Shown here: piece by piece, positions 17,535 to 25,990 of the stretch | Position numbering within the stretch: the stretch's first letter is position 1 | How the letters are laid out: every line of letters begins with the position of its first letter | Assembly: GCA_003003925.1 (NCBI GenBank) | Contig: PVWP01000009.1 | Location: 88,831-152,830 of the forward strand | From: Aphanothece cf. minutissima CCALA 015 | GTDB lineage: Bacteria; Cyanobacteriota; Cyanobacteriia; PCC-6307; Cyanobiaceae | Direction of reading: 5' to 3' | DNA: 64,000 nt | The notes under the pieces: generated by a model | What the model saw: only the letters and a program-made list of their open reading frames with translations | The model's database searches: none | Told to the model about the DNA's origin: nothing | Program-made: the position numbers and the translations under genes

Positions 17535-18677
17535 ATGTCGGACTCTCCAATGGCAAACAAGCTAGGGGTGCCAAAAGGAATTAAGTGCATAGGCTTCAAG
17601 CATCCGAATGGCTACTACACCATAATTGACTATAAGGTCGAAAAAAAACTGGGACGCATTCGCATTCACTGCCATGTCAACGGCAAAGGATGCAAAGGCG
17701 AAAAAGCAGACTGGCAAAGGAAGTCTGACTTCGACAGCGGCAAGATCAGTAGCTGTGGCTGCATCAGGAGGCAGCAACTTTCAGACCGAAGTCTTGAGCA
17801 TGGGGATTCGCTGCCAAATAGCAAGTACGCACCCCTTTACAGAAGCTGGAAAAACATGAAGACAAGATGCAAACCGAGTTTTGTTCAGGCTGCAGACTAT
17901 TTCCATAAAGGAATCAGAGTATGTGCCGAATGGGAGAATGACTATCAGGCATTCAAAGACTGGGCATGCAAGAATGGGTGGGAAAGTGGCCTCTCGCTGG
18001 ATAGGATTGACAACAACAAGGGATATGATCCGGAGAACTGCAGGTGGGTCACTCAGTCAGATCAGGCTAAGAATACGTCGAGAGTACTCAAGTTTACCTA
18101 CGATGGTGAGACCAAGAATCTGACGGAATGGAGCAAAGATCCTAGATGCAGCGTAAGCTACGAAACTCTGCTTGCGAGGCTCAGTATTTCTTCGTGGCCG
18201 TTCGCCAGGGCGCTGACAACTCCGCCAAGAAGTGCAAAGGTAAAAAGCACCGCACGGAGGAAGCTAAGGAACATCTATTGGGCAATAAGAGACCGATGCT
18301 ACAACCAGAGTAGTATCAGCTTTGCAAACTACGGGGGGCGCGGAATCCAGCTTTGCGCAGAGTGGATGAGTTCAATAGATGCATTTTTAGATTGGGCCAT
18401 CGAACGCTACATTGATGGTTACGAACTTGATCGCATTGACAACAGCAGAGGCTACTCACCTGAAAACTGCAGATTTGTATCTAGGCAGGTCAACATCAAG
18501 AATCGTAGGAATACGGTTATGTTGGCATTCGGGGGCAAAGTAGCCACCCCAGCCGAATGGGCTCTAATGCCAGAAGCTGGTGAGGGTGTGGGAGCTGAGC
18601 AGATTCGACAAAGGAAAAGAAAAGGGTATACAGACGAAGAAGCGATTACGTTGGCACTGGGCCAACGGCGATCGTAA
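17535..18677 (+). CDS. Phage-type HNH-like protein with a duplicated domain
   Basis: This 380-aa protein starts with a Cys-containing region (IHCHVNG ... SSCGCIRRQQ), then has two copies of a domain known from many phage and plasmid proteins. Copy 1 runs from YRSWKNMKTRC to LDRIDNNKGYDPENCRWVT (about residues 103-175); copy 2 from YWAIRDRCYNQ to LDRIDNSRGYSPENCRFVS (about 255-320). Each is followed by a short helical tail (NLTEWSKD, TPAEWALM). The LDRIDN..Y.PENCRW block resembles a degenerate His-Me/HNH nuclease core, so a DNA-binding or homing-type nuclease is likely. Gene and promoter are AT-rich. Confidence 0.7.
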   Translation: MSDSPMANKLGVPKGIKCIGFKHPNGYYTIIDYKVEKKLGRIRIHCHVNGKGCKGEKADWQRKSDFDSGKISSCGCIRRQQLSDRSLEHGDSLPNSKYAPLYRSWKNMKTRCKPSFVQAADYFHKGIRVCAEWENDYQAFKDWACKNGWESGLSLDRIDNNKGYDPENCRWVTQSDQAKNTSRVLKFTYDGETKNLTEWSKDPRCSVSYETLLARLSISSWPFARALTTPPRSAKVKSTARRKLRNIYWAIRDRCYNQSSISFANYGGRGIQLCAEWMSSIDAFLDWAIERYIDGYELDRIDNSRGYSPENCRFVSRQVNIKNRRNTVMLAFGGKVATPAEWALMPEAGEGVGAEQIRQRKRKGYTDEEAITLALGQRRS

Positions 18678-18843
18678 TTCTTCCAATGAAGGAAAGTGAG
18701 AATGAAAAGCACTGATGTGACTTGGTTTTCTGGAAAGCCCTCATCATTATCGCTAAGCTCTGAGACGGGACTTAGCAGGGGAGACCCGCCCCCATGTAGA
18801 GAGTTCTGACTGTGTGCATGCGCCGCACCAACCGCCCCTAGTC

Positions 18844-19070
18844 AAGTTCAAGATCACCATGGATGCGATCAGTGTGGCCGCGAGACGATCCAAGACATCG
18901 TCGACGACAGCGGCACATAGCCGATCTAGCTGAGGCAGTGGAAACGCCAGCTCCTGTACGACGCAAACGAGCTGTGCACGAGGGGCATGAACATGAAGCA
19001 CAAGAACGAGGGGTTGGGCAATGAGGCATAACAGTTGCGGCAGATGGAGGGGTTGCAAATGGGTCAGGTG
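18844..19070 (+). pseudogene. Degenerate IS3-family OrfA fragment
   Basis: Conceptual translation with one frameshift and three internal stops gives FKITMDAI, then RETIQDIVDDSG, then LRQWKRQLLYDANELCTRG. This matches the helix-turn-helix region and the WK.QLL..A.ELFTRG block of IS3-family OrfA proteins. No OrfB or inverted repeats are visible, so it is only a relic. Confidence 0.6.
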
Positions 19071-19164
19071 TAGCCCAGAAAGAGTCTCAGCCGCTCTGAT
19101 ACCCTTGATCTACGCAGGCTGGTCAACCACAACCACCCAGCGTCAGCAGGTAAAGGGCGCTGCT

Positions 19165-19212
19165 GGAGCTGCCTCGATGGAGCTGAAGCAGCAGGCTATT
19201 GAGGTGCTGTAG
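19165..19212 (+). pseudogene. Relic of a second integrase C terminus
   Basis: The last 15 codons before the TAG read GAASMELKQQAIEVL, closely matching GAISMELKRRAIEVL at the end of the intact integrase. The catalytic Tyr region has been lost. It is followed, as at the intact locus, by the converging small proline-rich gene. Confidence 0.7.
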
Positions 19213-19275
19213 TGGTTGGAGGCTCCATGGTGGTGGGCCGGAAGCCGTCGAGGAAGTGTCCAACGGGCTAAGCGG

Positions 19276-19500
19276 TCAATCAGGAAACTGAAATGGCAGC
19301 TGGCCTGGAGAAACGTACCCCTTGGATTTCCTCCGCCGAGATGGCTGCCTCACTGGCAGTGGCGGAGTTGTCAAGGAGCGCGGTGACCGAGCCCTCCAGC
19401 GTTGGGGTTGCTGCAGGGGCATGTCCCATGGAGGATTCCCGTCCTGGTCTGCGCAGTAGGTGCTGAAAAAGAGGTCCAGCTGGTCGAGGCTGCCTGGCAT
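19276..19500 (-). CDS. Small proline-rich basic protein, copy 2
   Basis: This 74-aa paralogue of the 12542-12772 protein shares DGNPP, QPSRRRKS and VSPGQL and the same DNA context at its ATG (GGCATGGGTC on the plus strand). The middle differs more. An in-frame ATG 12 nt upstream is possible, but alignment with copy 1 favours 19500. It converges on the integrase relic, so an integrase plus small-protein unit has been duplicated or acquired twice. Whether this copy is still functional is unclear; the frame is intact. Confidence 0.55.
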   Translation of the reverse strand: MPGSLDQLDLFFSTYCADQDGNPPWDMPLQQPQRWRARSPRSLTTPPLPVRQPSRRRKSKGYVSPGQLPFQFPD

Positions 19501-19769
19501 GGGTCGAATCACTGATGGCTGCCAAGAGGGTATGTATCGCCTCTTCAGCAGGCCCCCTTCCCCAGCCCATTGGTTGCTTGGGGAGCCGACCAGACGCAGA
19601 ACCCACCCCGCCTCCTGCCACGCAGCCGAGATCCAAAGGCCTCGGGAAAGCCACTGAACTCTTCACCAGACTCTCAGCTAACGCGAGTTGCTTCTCAGGA
19701 CGATATCGCGTAATGTCCCATTGAGACTGCTGATGTTTCGGATAAGCTGCAGTCATCAGCTCAACGGTC

Positions 19770-19997
19770 ATGTCATTTGAAGACTCCAGCATTCGTGAGG
19801 GATGCTTTGATCCACACGCCTATCTCCTGGGCGAGAATTCAGAAGAAGAGTGGGATGACCACGATCTACTGATGGATGGTCACTACGCTCGGGAGAAGGA
19901 AAAAGAGCGGGAACGGCAACAAGCCACCAAGGTCAAGGTAATTGTTGTCAACATGAATGCTTCTGCAGCACTGTTGGGAGTGCTTAGGGCTGGATAG
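19770..19997 (+). CDS. Small acidic protein of unknown function
   Basis: The 75-aa frame starts with an acidic N-terminal half (EENSEEEWDDHD-like run) followed by a highly charged helix (AREKEKERERQQ) and a short hydrophobic end. No family is recognised. It lies alone between the second small-protein copy and an exported protein gene. Its reality rests only on composition. Confidence 0.35.
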   Translation: MSFEDSSIREGCFDPHAYLLGENSEEEWDDHDLLMDGHYAREKEKERERQQATKVKVIVVNMNASAALLGVLRAG

Positions 19998-20141
19998 GAA
20001 TACCAGCTTTCCGCTTCCTGTGGTCCTGGATACACGGCATGGGGCAGATGTTCATGTTGAACATGGGCCTGCCCATGGCAGATAAAGACAATGTTAGGTA
20101 TAGTTCTAGAGTTAGAGATGCGACTTGGGTCATTCCAGAAC

Positions 20142-20633
20142 ATGGTGGACATTCAGCTTAGTCGCCTGGTGATGCGAGCTCTCATCGCATCAACACAGCT
20201 TTTGTGGCCTGGAGCAAACGCGTCCACAATCACGAACGAGATTCACAATCGCTGCATCAGCGCAAAGGACTATAAGGGTTGCGTAGAGGCCCAAACGAGG
20301 TCGCAGTTGCAGAACTCCAGCCCAAGTCAAGCAGATGATGAAGGAAAAAACAACAAGCCTCAGCCCAATTCCTGCCCAGTTGGATTTGCATACTCAGGCA
20401 GTGGATACTGTACTGAGGTTTACTGCCATATGGGTGCATGGTTCATCCAAAAAGAGCTAGATGGCAAAGGCTGGTCCTGCCCAGCCGTGCTCTTTGGAAG
20501 CCAGAAACCCAAATGGGGGCGAATTACAATCCCGGCAGGATATGATCCGAACTGCCCTCAACCAACTGCCGACTGGATCGGGTGGAAAAACACATGCGCC
20601 CAGTCGGGAAGTTCAAAGGCACCAGAGAAATAG
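20142..20633 (+). CDS. Exported cysteine-rich protein of unknown function
   Basis: The 163-aa product has a possible signal peptide (LVMRALIASTQLLWPGANAS). The mature part contains HNRCISAKDYKGCVEA, a His-Cys...DYxGCV pattern I associate with exported cyanobacterial proteins, then a Ser/Asn/Pro-rich linker and a C-terminal region with six further cysteines (SCPVGF, YCTEVYCHMG, WSCP, NCPQP, TCAQ). Disulfides outside the cytoplasm are likely. In-frame starts exist at 20091 and 20172. No enzymatic motif is visible. Confidence 0.55.
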   Translation: MVDIQLSRLVMRALIASTQLLWPGANASTITNEIHNRCISAKDYKGCVEAQTRSQLQNSSPSQADDEGKNNKPQPNSCPVGFAYSGSGYCTEVYCHMGAWFIQKELDGKGWSCPAVLFGSQKPKWGRITIPAGYDPNCPQPTADWIGWKNTCAQSGSSKAPEK

Positions 20634-20736
20634 CTTCCGATAGAAAGGAACTCCAAGGCAACACTCCAGGGCTAAGTCCACCAAGAAAGTATTGATAGAG
20701 CTGGATTTTGCGTTCACCAATCGCATACCCCATTGA

Positions 20737-20919
20737 TCACGACTCTCCGCATCTCCCTAACTCCTCCTTCAACGCCACCACAGCCGCAAACACAGGAGCC
20801 CACCGCTCCAGCACAGCCTCCCTCTCAGGGGTGTTTGGCTCAGTGGCTCGGCCCTCCTCCGACAGGGCGTCCAGTTGCTGCTGGAGTTCGGCTAAGCGGG
20901 TGGTGCGGTCGTCAGACAT
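20737..20919 (-). CDS. Small helical protein of unknown function
   Basis: The 60-aa frame is a predicted pair of amphipathic helices (TTRLAELQQQLDALSEE and ERWAPVFAAVVALKEELG) of the kind seen in small cyanobacterial coiled-coil proteins. It is leftward and isolated between two exported-protein genes. It is GC-richer than its neighbours. No family assignment. Confidence 0.4.
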   Translation of the reverse strand: MSDDRTTRLAELQQQLDALSEEGRATEPNTPEREAVLERWAPVFAAVVALKEELGRCGES

Positions 20920-20989
20920 CTAGCAGACGGGGAGATCGTGAAGGGGTTGGTTCAACCCAATAGCTAGGCATCGGTTGCAGGCCAAGGGC

Positions 20990-21523
20990 ATGAGCATTAA
21001 GATTACCAGGAGATATCCACTGAAGATGAGAGCACTTGGAGTCCTGATTGGCGGCCTGTTTGCCTCGTCCACTATCCTCACGGGAGCAGCTAAGGCTGAA
21101 GACGCTGCGCTTTTCCAGTGCATCAGCAAGTTCAAGGCTTTGGGTGTGTCGCCAGATGCTGCGCTCGCGGAATGCAAACAGCAGACGTTAGCAGAATGCG
21201 TGAAGCGATTGGTGGGTCAGAACTATGTCGCGACAGCAATTCGCAAAGGGCCAGAGGGGTATCTTATTGACCTCGGCAACAACGACTCAAGATGGATGGA
21301 GGGCGGCCCCTGGAAGGCGAAGGGATGTGTACCAAATCAGAGTGGTCCCAAACGACGCCAACAGGCGATGACCTCATGGGGATTTGATTCTGTGAACCAA
21401 TGGTTTCGTCAAGGCTGGTGCCCCACTGAATCGCTTGAATTGAATCAGCCGTATGGCCTTGAAGATGCCAAGGTTCGTTGTGAGGTAGGAGATCCCAAGA
21501 CTGGGCTGCCGAAACAGCAATAG
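20990..21523 (+). CDS. Exported cysteine-containing protein of unknown function
   Basis: The 177-aa precursor starts with basic residues and a hydrophobic core (ALGVLIGGLFASSTILTGAAKA, cleavage near residue 35). The mature N-terminal part has C..KFKALGVSPDAALAEC and LAECVKRLVG, a spacing seen in cyanobacterial periplasmic proteins, then KGCVPNQ, GWCPTE and VRCEVGD. The function is unknown. The chosen ATG has AAGGG just upstream; 20975 is an alternative. Together with 20142 and the SNase gene it makes three exported products in this part of the element. Confidence 0.6.
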   Translation: MSIKITRRYPLKMRALGVLIGGLFASSTILTGAAKAEDAALFQCISKFKALGVSPDAALAECKQQTLAECVKRLVGQNYVATAIRKGPEGYLIDLGNNDSRWMEGGPWKAKGCVPNQSGPKRRQQAMTSWGFDSVNQWFRQGWCPTESLELNQPYGLEDAKVRCEVGDPKTGLPKQQ

Positions 21524-21578
21524 CGATCATGAGCACAATCCATGAGCCACATTCAACGTAGGATTACTTATTGATGCC

Positions 21579-24500
21579 TCAAGCCGCCTCTACTGACCAG
21601 TCCTCCGAAAGCGTCTCAGCCTGCACCAAAACCAAATCCACAGCAGCAGCCTCCTGATCTGGCGGGTATTTGTACCTCTTGAGCAAAGCCTTGATCAGGT
21701 TCCTCAGTCGAGCACGGACGTTCTCCTTGTGCTGCCAGTCGATGGAGAGATTTCGACGTAGCTTCTCCGCAAGTTCACGGGCCATTGCTGACAGCACCTC
21801 ATCTCCCATTAGGTCATGGGCTGACTGGTTGTTGGCCAATGCATCATAGAAAGACTTCTCCTCTGAAGACAGCCCCAAGGTCTCAGCCTTCTCTGCATCC
21901 TCTCGGAACTGTTTGGCCATCGCGATGAGTTCAGCGATGACAGCAGCTGCCTCAATGGAGCGGTTGGTGTACTTGGTCAGAGAGGCTTGGAGCATCTCAC
22001 TGAACTTCCTAGACTGAACCACGTTCGTCTTGAACCGGGTCTGAACCTCCTCCTTCAGGAGACGTTGCAGCAGCTCAACGGCAAGGTTCTTCAAGGGCAT
22101 CTTGGCAACCTCAGCAAGGAACTGGTCCGAGAGGATGCTGATGTCAGGCTTCTCTAGCCCTGCCACCTTGAAGACATCGGTGATCCCTCCACCAACCAGA
22201 GCGTCAGAGAGCAGCTGCTTCAGGGCAAAGTCAGTGTTCTTGGGTGCCCGACCATCACCACCATCATCAGCCCCCTTCAGCAGAGGGGCACGGATAGCCT
22301 GGAGAAAGGCAATCTCATCGGTGAAGACCATCGCCTCATCCAAGGTGCCGCACAGGGCAAAGGCCTTGGTGATGTTCAGAACCACATCACAGAACCTCTT
22401 GCGTCCGTCTGGTAGCTCGATGATGTGGTCAAGGCATACCGCCAACAGAGCCATAGCCTTGGTGGGCTCCCTGAATCCACTCCAGTCGATGGGATGAAGC
22501 ATGTCCCTGGCGACTTGGAGCTTCTCTTGGAGAATCCGAAAAGCAACGTCAGTGTCGATGGTCGGTCGTCCTTTGCCCTTGGAAGACGTGTAGGTAGCCA
22601 GTGCCTCCTTGAGCTGAGGGGCAATGCCGATGTAGTCCACCACCAACCCACCAGGCTTGTCCTTGAAGACCCTGTTGACTCGGGCGATGGCCTGAGCCAG
22701 GTTGGCCCCCTTCATCGGCTTGTCCACGTACATGGTCCCCAGACAGGGAGCATCAAACCCAGTCAGCCACATGTCCCTCACGATCACGATCTGAAGAGGG
22801 TCTGCTGGATCCTTGAATCGCTTCTCAAGAACCTTCTTCTGCTGCTTGCTGGTGTGGTGAGGTTGAAGGTGGGCCTGATCAGAGGCAGAGGCTGTCATCA
22901 CCACCTTGATGGCACCCTTGGTGATGTCGCTGTCATGCCACTCAGGACGGATAGCAACGATGGCCACATACAGCCGAGCACAGATGTCACGGCTCATGGC
23001 CACGATCATGGCTTTGCCCACTTGGGTCCGTTGCCGCTGCTCGAAGTGGGCAACCAGATCCTCAGCCACCTGCTCGATCCGAGGCTGAGCACCTACCAGG
23101 GCCTCTAACGCTGCCCAGCGGCTCTTGGCTCGCTCAGCTGCTGGGATGTCGTCCTCATCGGCAAACAGGTCGTCTACCTGCTGATCCACCTCAGGCAGCA
23201 GCGGCTCCTTGAGATCCAGCTTGGCCAGACGGGACTCGTAGTAGATCGGGACGGTGGCCCCGTCCTCCACTGCCTGCTGGATGTCGTAGATGGAGACGTA
23301 GTTCCCGAACACCGCTTGGGTATCCCGGTCGTCCTGGGAGATGGGGGTTCCAGTGAAGGCAAGGAACGTGGCTTGGGGCAGGGCATCCCGAAGGGCCTTG
23401 GCAAGGCCGTACTTGATCTCCCCTGTCTTGGTGTCCATCCGCCCCTTGAAGCCGTACTGGGTGCGGTGGGCCTCGTCACAGATCACCACGATGTTGTGAC
23501 GGCTGCTCAGGCTGGGAAACCTCTCCTCCCCAGGCTCAGGAGCGAACTTCTGGATGGTGGTGAAGATGATCCCCCCACTGGGGCGGTTGCTCAGCAGCTC
23601 CCGAAGCTCCTGACGGCTATCGGCTTGCTTGGGGCTCTCGCCAAGGAGGTCACCAGAACCAGCGAAAACCCCAAACAGCTGTCCATCGAGGTCCTGACGG
23701 TCTGTAACCACCACCAGGGTGGGGTTCTCCAAGCGAGGGTCAGTGAGGAGCTTCCCAGCCAGGCAAGCCATCTCGATGCTCTTGCCAGCCCCTTGGGTGT
23801 GCCAGACCACCCCACCCCGCTTGTCGCCATCAGGCCTGCTGGCCTTGACAACCTGCTCAGCTGCTGCCCGAACAGCATGGAACTGGTGGTAGGCAGCGAT
23901 CTTCTTGATGATCGAGCCGTCCTCCTCGAACAGGCAGAAGGAGCGGAGGAAGTCCAGTAGGTGGTCCAGCTGGAACAGCCCCTTGACCATGGTCTCCAGA
24001 TCCCTGTGAGCCCCCAGTGGATCCAGGTCGTTCTCACCTGTGATGGTGCGCCAGCGGAAGAACCGCTCTTGGTCAGCACTGAGGGAACCCACACGGGCCT
24101 GGATGCCATCACTGATCACCAGAAGGACGTTGGGGGTGAACAGGTCAGGGATGTCGGTCTTGTAGGTCTGAAGCTGGTTGAACGCTGCCCAGATGTCAGC
24201 CTTCTCATCGGCTGGGTTCTTCAGCTCGATCACCGCCAACGGAAGTCCGTTCACATAGACCACCACATCAGGTCTGCGGTTGTGCTTTGGACCCTGCACA
24301 GCGAGCTGGTTCACCACCAACCAGTCGTTGGAAGCAGGCTGGTCGAAAGCGATGACCCTCAGGCGGATCCCTACCTGCTGGTTCCCATCCATGTAGGTGA
24401 TGGGCAAGCCTTGGGTGAGCCAGCGATGTAACTGACGGTTGGAGGCCATCAGTCCTGGCACATTGGGGTTGGCCAGCTGGAGCACAGCTGACTCGATGGT

Positions 24501-24695
24501 GCTTACTGGGACCTCTGGGTTCAGCCGGTGGAGGGCTGAGCGGAGGCGACCTTGCAGGATGACTTGGCGGAAGTCGGAGCGTTCAGGTGAGGTGCCATCA
24601 CTATCGAGCTGGGGACCAAAGACGTGGGTGTAGCCAAGTTCCTTGAACCACTCAAGGCAGTGTTGCTCTAGCTGGTCCTCTGTGATGAGTGCCAT
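21579..24695 (-). CDS. hsdR: Type I restriction enzyme, endonuclease/translocase subunit HsdR
   Basis: The 1038-aa protein has full family length. The N-terminal nuclease domain carries the PD-ExK core in RRPDVVVYVNG ... AVIELKNP (near residues 140-165). The SF2 motor follows with Walker A HTQGAGKSIEMA, DEAH box VICDEAHRTQYG, motif III AFTGTPI and later VVDYIGIA and IARVNRVF. HsdR is needed for cutting, not for methylation. Its ATG overlaps the hsdS stop by one base, so M, S and R form one operon in that order. All catalytic motifs look intact. Confidence 0.95.
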   Translation of the reverse strand: MALITEDQLEQHCLEWFKELGYTHVFGPQLDSDGTSPERSDFRQVILQGRLRSALHRLNPEVPVSTIESAVLQLANPNVPGLMASNRQLHRWLTQGLPITYMDGNQQVGIRLRVIAFDQPASNDWLVVNQLAVQGPKHNRRPDVVVYVNGLPLAVIELKNPADEKADIWAAFNQLQTYKTDIPDLFTPNVLLVISDGIQARVGSLSADQERFFRWRTITGENDLDPLGAHRDLETMVKGLFQLDHLLDFLRSFCLFEEDGSIIKKIAAYHQFHAVRAAAEQVVKASRPDGDKRGGVVWHTQGAGKSIEMACLAGKLLTDPRLENPTLVVVTDRQDLDGQLFGVFAGSGDLLGESPKQADSRQELRELLSNRPSGGIIFTTIQKFAPEPGEERFPSLSSRHNIVVICDEAHRTQYGFKGRMDTKTGEIKYGLAKALRDALPQATFLAFTGTPISQDDRDTQAVFGNYVSIYDIQQAVEDGATVPIYYESRLAKLDLKEPLLPEVDQQVDDLFADEDDIPAAERAKSRWAALEALVGAQPRIEQVAEDLVAHFEQRQRTQVGKAMIVAMSRDICARLYVAIVAIRPEWHDSDITKGAIKVVMTASASDQAHLQPHHTSKQQKKVLEKRFKDPADPLQIVIVRDMWLTGFDAPCLGTMYVDKPMKGANLAQAIARVNRVFKDKPGGLVVDYIGIAPQLKEALATYTSSKGKGRPTIDTDVAFRILQEKLQVARDMLHPIDWSGFREPTKAMALLAVCLDHIIELPDGRKRFCDVVLNITKAFALCGTLDEAMVFTDEIAFLQAIRAPLLKGADDGGDGRAPKNTDFALKQLLSDALVGGGITDVFKVAGLEKPDISILSDQFLAEVAKMPLKNLAVELLQRLLKEEVQTRFKTNVVQSRKFSEMLQASLTKYTNRSIEAAAVIAELIAMAKQFREDAEKAETLGLSSEEKSFYDALANNQSAHDLMGDEVLSAMARELAEKLRRNLSIDWQHKENVRARLRNLIKALLKRYKYPPDQEAAAVDLVLVQAETLSEDWSVEAA

Positions 24696-25990
24696 CAGAG
24701 GCCAACCTCTTCGAGCATCCGTTCAGCATCGGAAATGCGGAGTTCTCCTGAGATGAGCTTGGGGAGGAGTGTGTCTCGGATCTTTGAAAGGATTACTGAT
24801 TGATCAGAGTTCGCACTAATCCTACGCATAAAATCAGTCGCCAGCAATCCAAACTGCACGAGAATCTCTTCGGGTGGCAATGGCAAAGTGAATCCACCAA
24901 CGGCATCCGAAGGAACTCTTTGCCTCCCACTTGAACCAACCATATTCTGAATGGCGTTATTTCTAAATGCCTCAGACCTTGCCAGGTAGTAGGCGAAGGG
25001 ATTGACCTCTTCTCGTCTGCCGCACATCACAATGAACTCGGTTGAACCCCAACCTGTTTCTCCATCCTTGAGGAAGTCAACAAATGCCGTCTTGCCATTC
25101 TCCAGGCACGGCGTTATTCGAGCAAGAAGAGTGTCTCCATTTCTGAACTTACTTCCAGACGAGAACTCACGAGCAATAACGTCTACAGAACTGTGACCAC
25201 TGGTAGGCACTCCCTTCATCTCTAAGTATGGAGAAATAGAACCTTTTCTCAGTTGGCGCTGCGGATCTATTTCAAGAATCTCTTCTAGGCGACCTATCTC
25301 CCACCCACTCGGAACCTCCCCCAACTCCGAATCCTCGAACGAATCAGGGAACAGATCACTGATCTCATCAGGCAGTCCAGTAGGGCGACCTTCTGCCTTC
25401 GCTCTCACAGGATCGAAATCCACAAACCACGACTTGAAAAGGGCCTTGGCCATCGCCTCTAAGGTTTCATTGGTTTTGCAATTGAGTTCGATCTTGTCGT
25501 CAAGGGTGCCGAGGGTGTGGGCGATGACTCTCTGATCCTGAAAAGGTGGGAAGGCGAGATCGATCTTCCGTAAAACACTCTGCTTTATGCCTACAACTGT
25601 GGTTCCCGTTGCCCTTGCCACTAAATCTCCCTGAAATGGCCTGGAGAGCAGCAGGTATTTGAGAAAGGTGTTATCCACAAGACCTTTCTTGCCCCTCAGA
25701 GTAATCACCCTCTGAGCCAATGCGACTTTGCCCTTTGGCAGTTGAGCGACTTCGCCAAGAGGTGCTTCCGTGGTAATTACAACATCTCCTGCTTCGGGTA
25801 TGCCACGCCTCATCCACTCGTCATACGCATCAGCGGCAATAAACTCACTAGGGGTCTCTATCCTCCCGCCCTTGATGACCTTTGCCGTAATAAGGGGGAT
25901 TCCAGCGGTCGTTTTTTCTGGCGTTCTTCCTCGATAGTCAATAATCGACTCCATCCACTCTTCAAGTGGAGCACATTGAGATTCACACAT
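24695..25990 (-). CDS. hsdS: Type I restriction enzyme, specificity subunit HsdS
   Basis: The 431-aa subunit has the two target-recognition domains, each followed by a helical spacer: the first ends in [24 protein letters not shown] (only part quoted in function), the second in the [25 protein letters not shown]-like tail, here described by positions 180-205 and 395-420. The start at 25990 overlaps the hsdM stop by 8 nt; an upstream ATG at 26017 lies inside hsdM. The recognition sequence cannot be read from the protein by eye. The TRD part of the gene is more AT-rich than hsdM and hsdR, common for exchanged TRDs. Confidence 0.92.
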   Translation of the reverse strand: MCESQCAPLEEWMESIIDYRGRTPEKTTAGIPLITAKVIKGGRIETPSEFIAADAYDEWMRRGIPEAGDVVITTEAPLGEVAQLPKGKVALAQRVITLRGKKGLVDNTFLKYLLLSRPFQGDLVARATGTTVVGIKQSVLRKIDLAFPPFQDQRVIAHTLGTLDDKIELNCKTNETLEAMAKALFKSWFVDFDPVRAKAEGRPTGLPDEISDLFPDSFEDSELGEVPSGWEIGRLEEILEIDPQRQLRKGSISPYLEMKGVPTSGHSSVDVIAREFSSGSKFRNGDTLLARITPCLENGKTAFVDFLKDGETGWGSTEFIVMCGRREEVNPFAYYLARSEAFRNNAIQNMVGSSGRQRVPSDAVGGFTLPLPPEEILVQFGLLATDFMRRISANSDQSVILSKIRDTLLPKLISGELRISDAERMLEEVGL

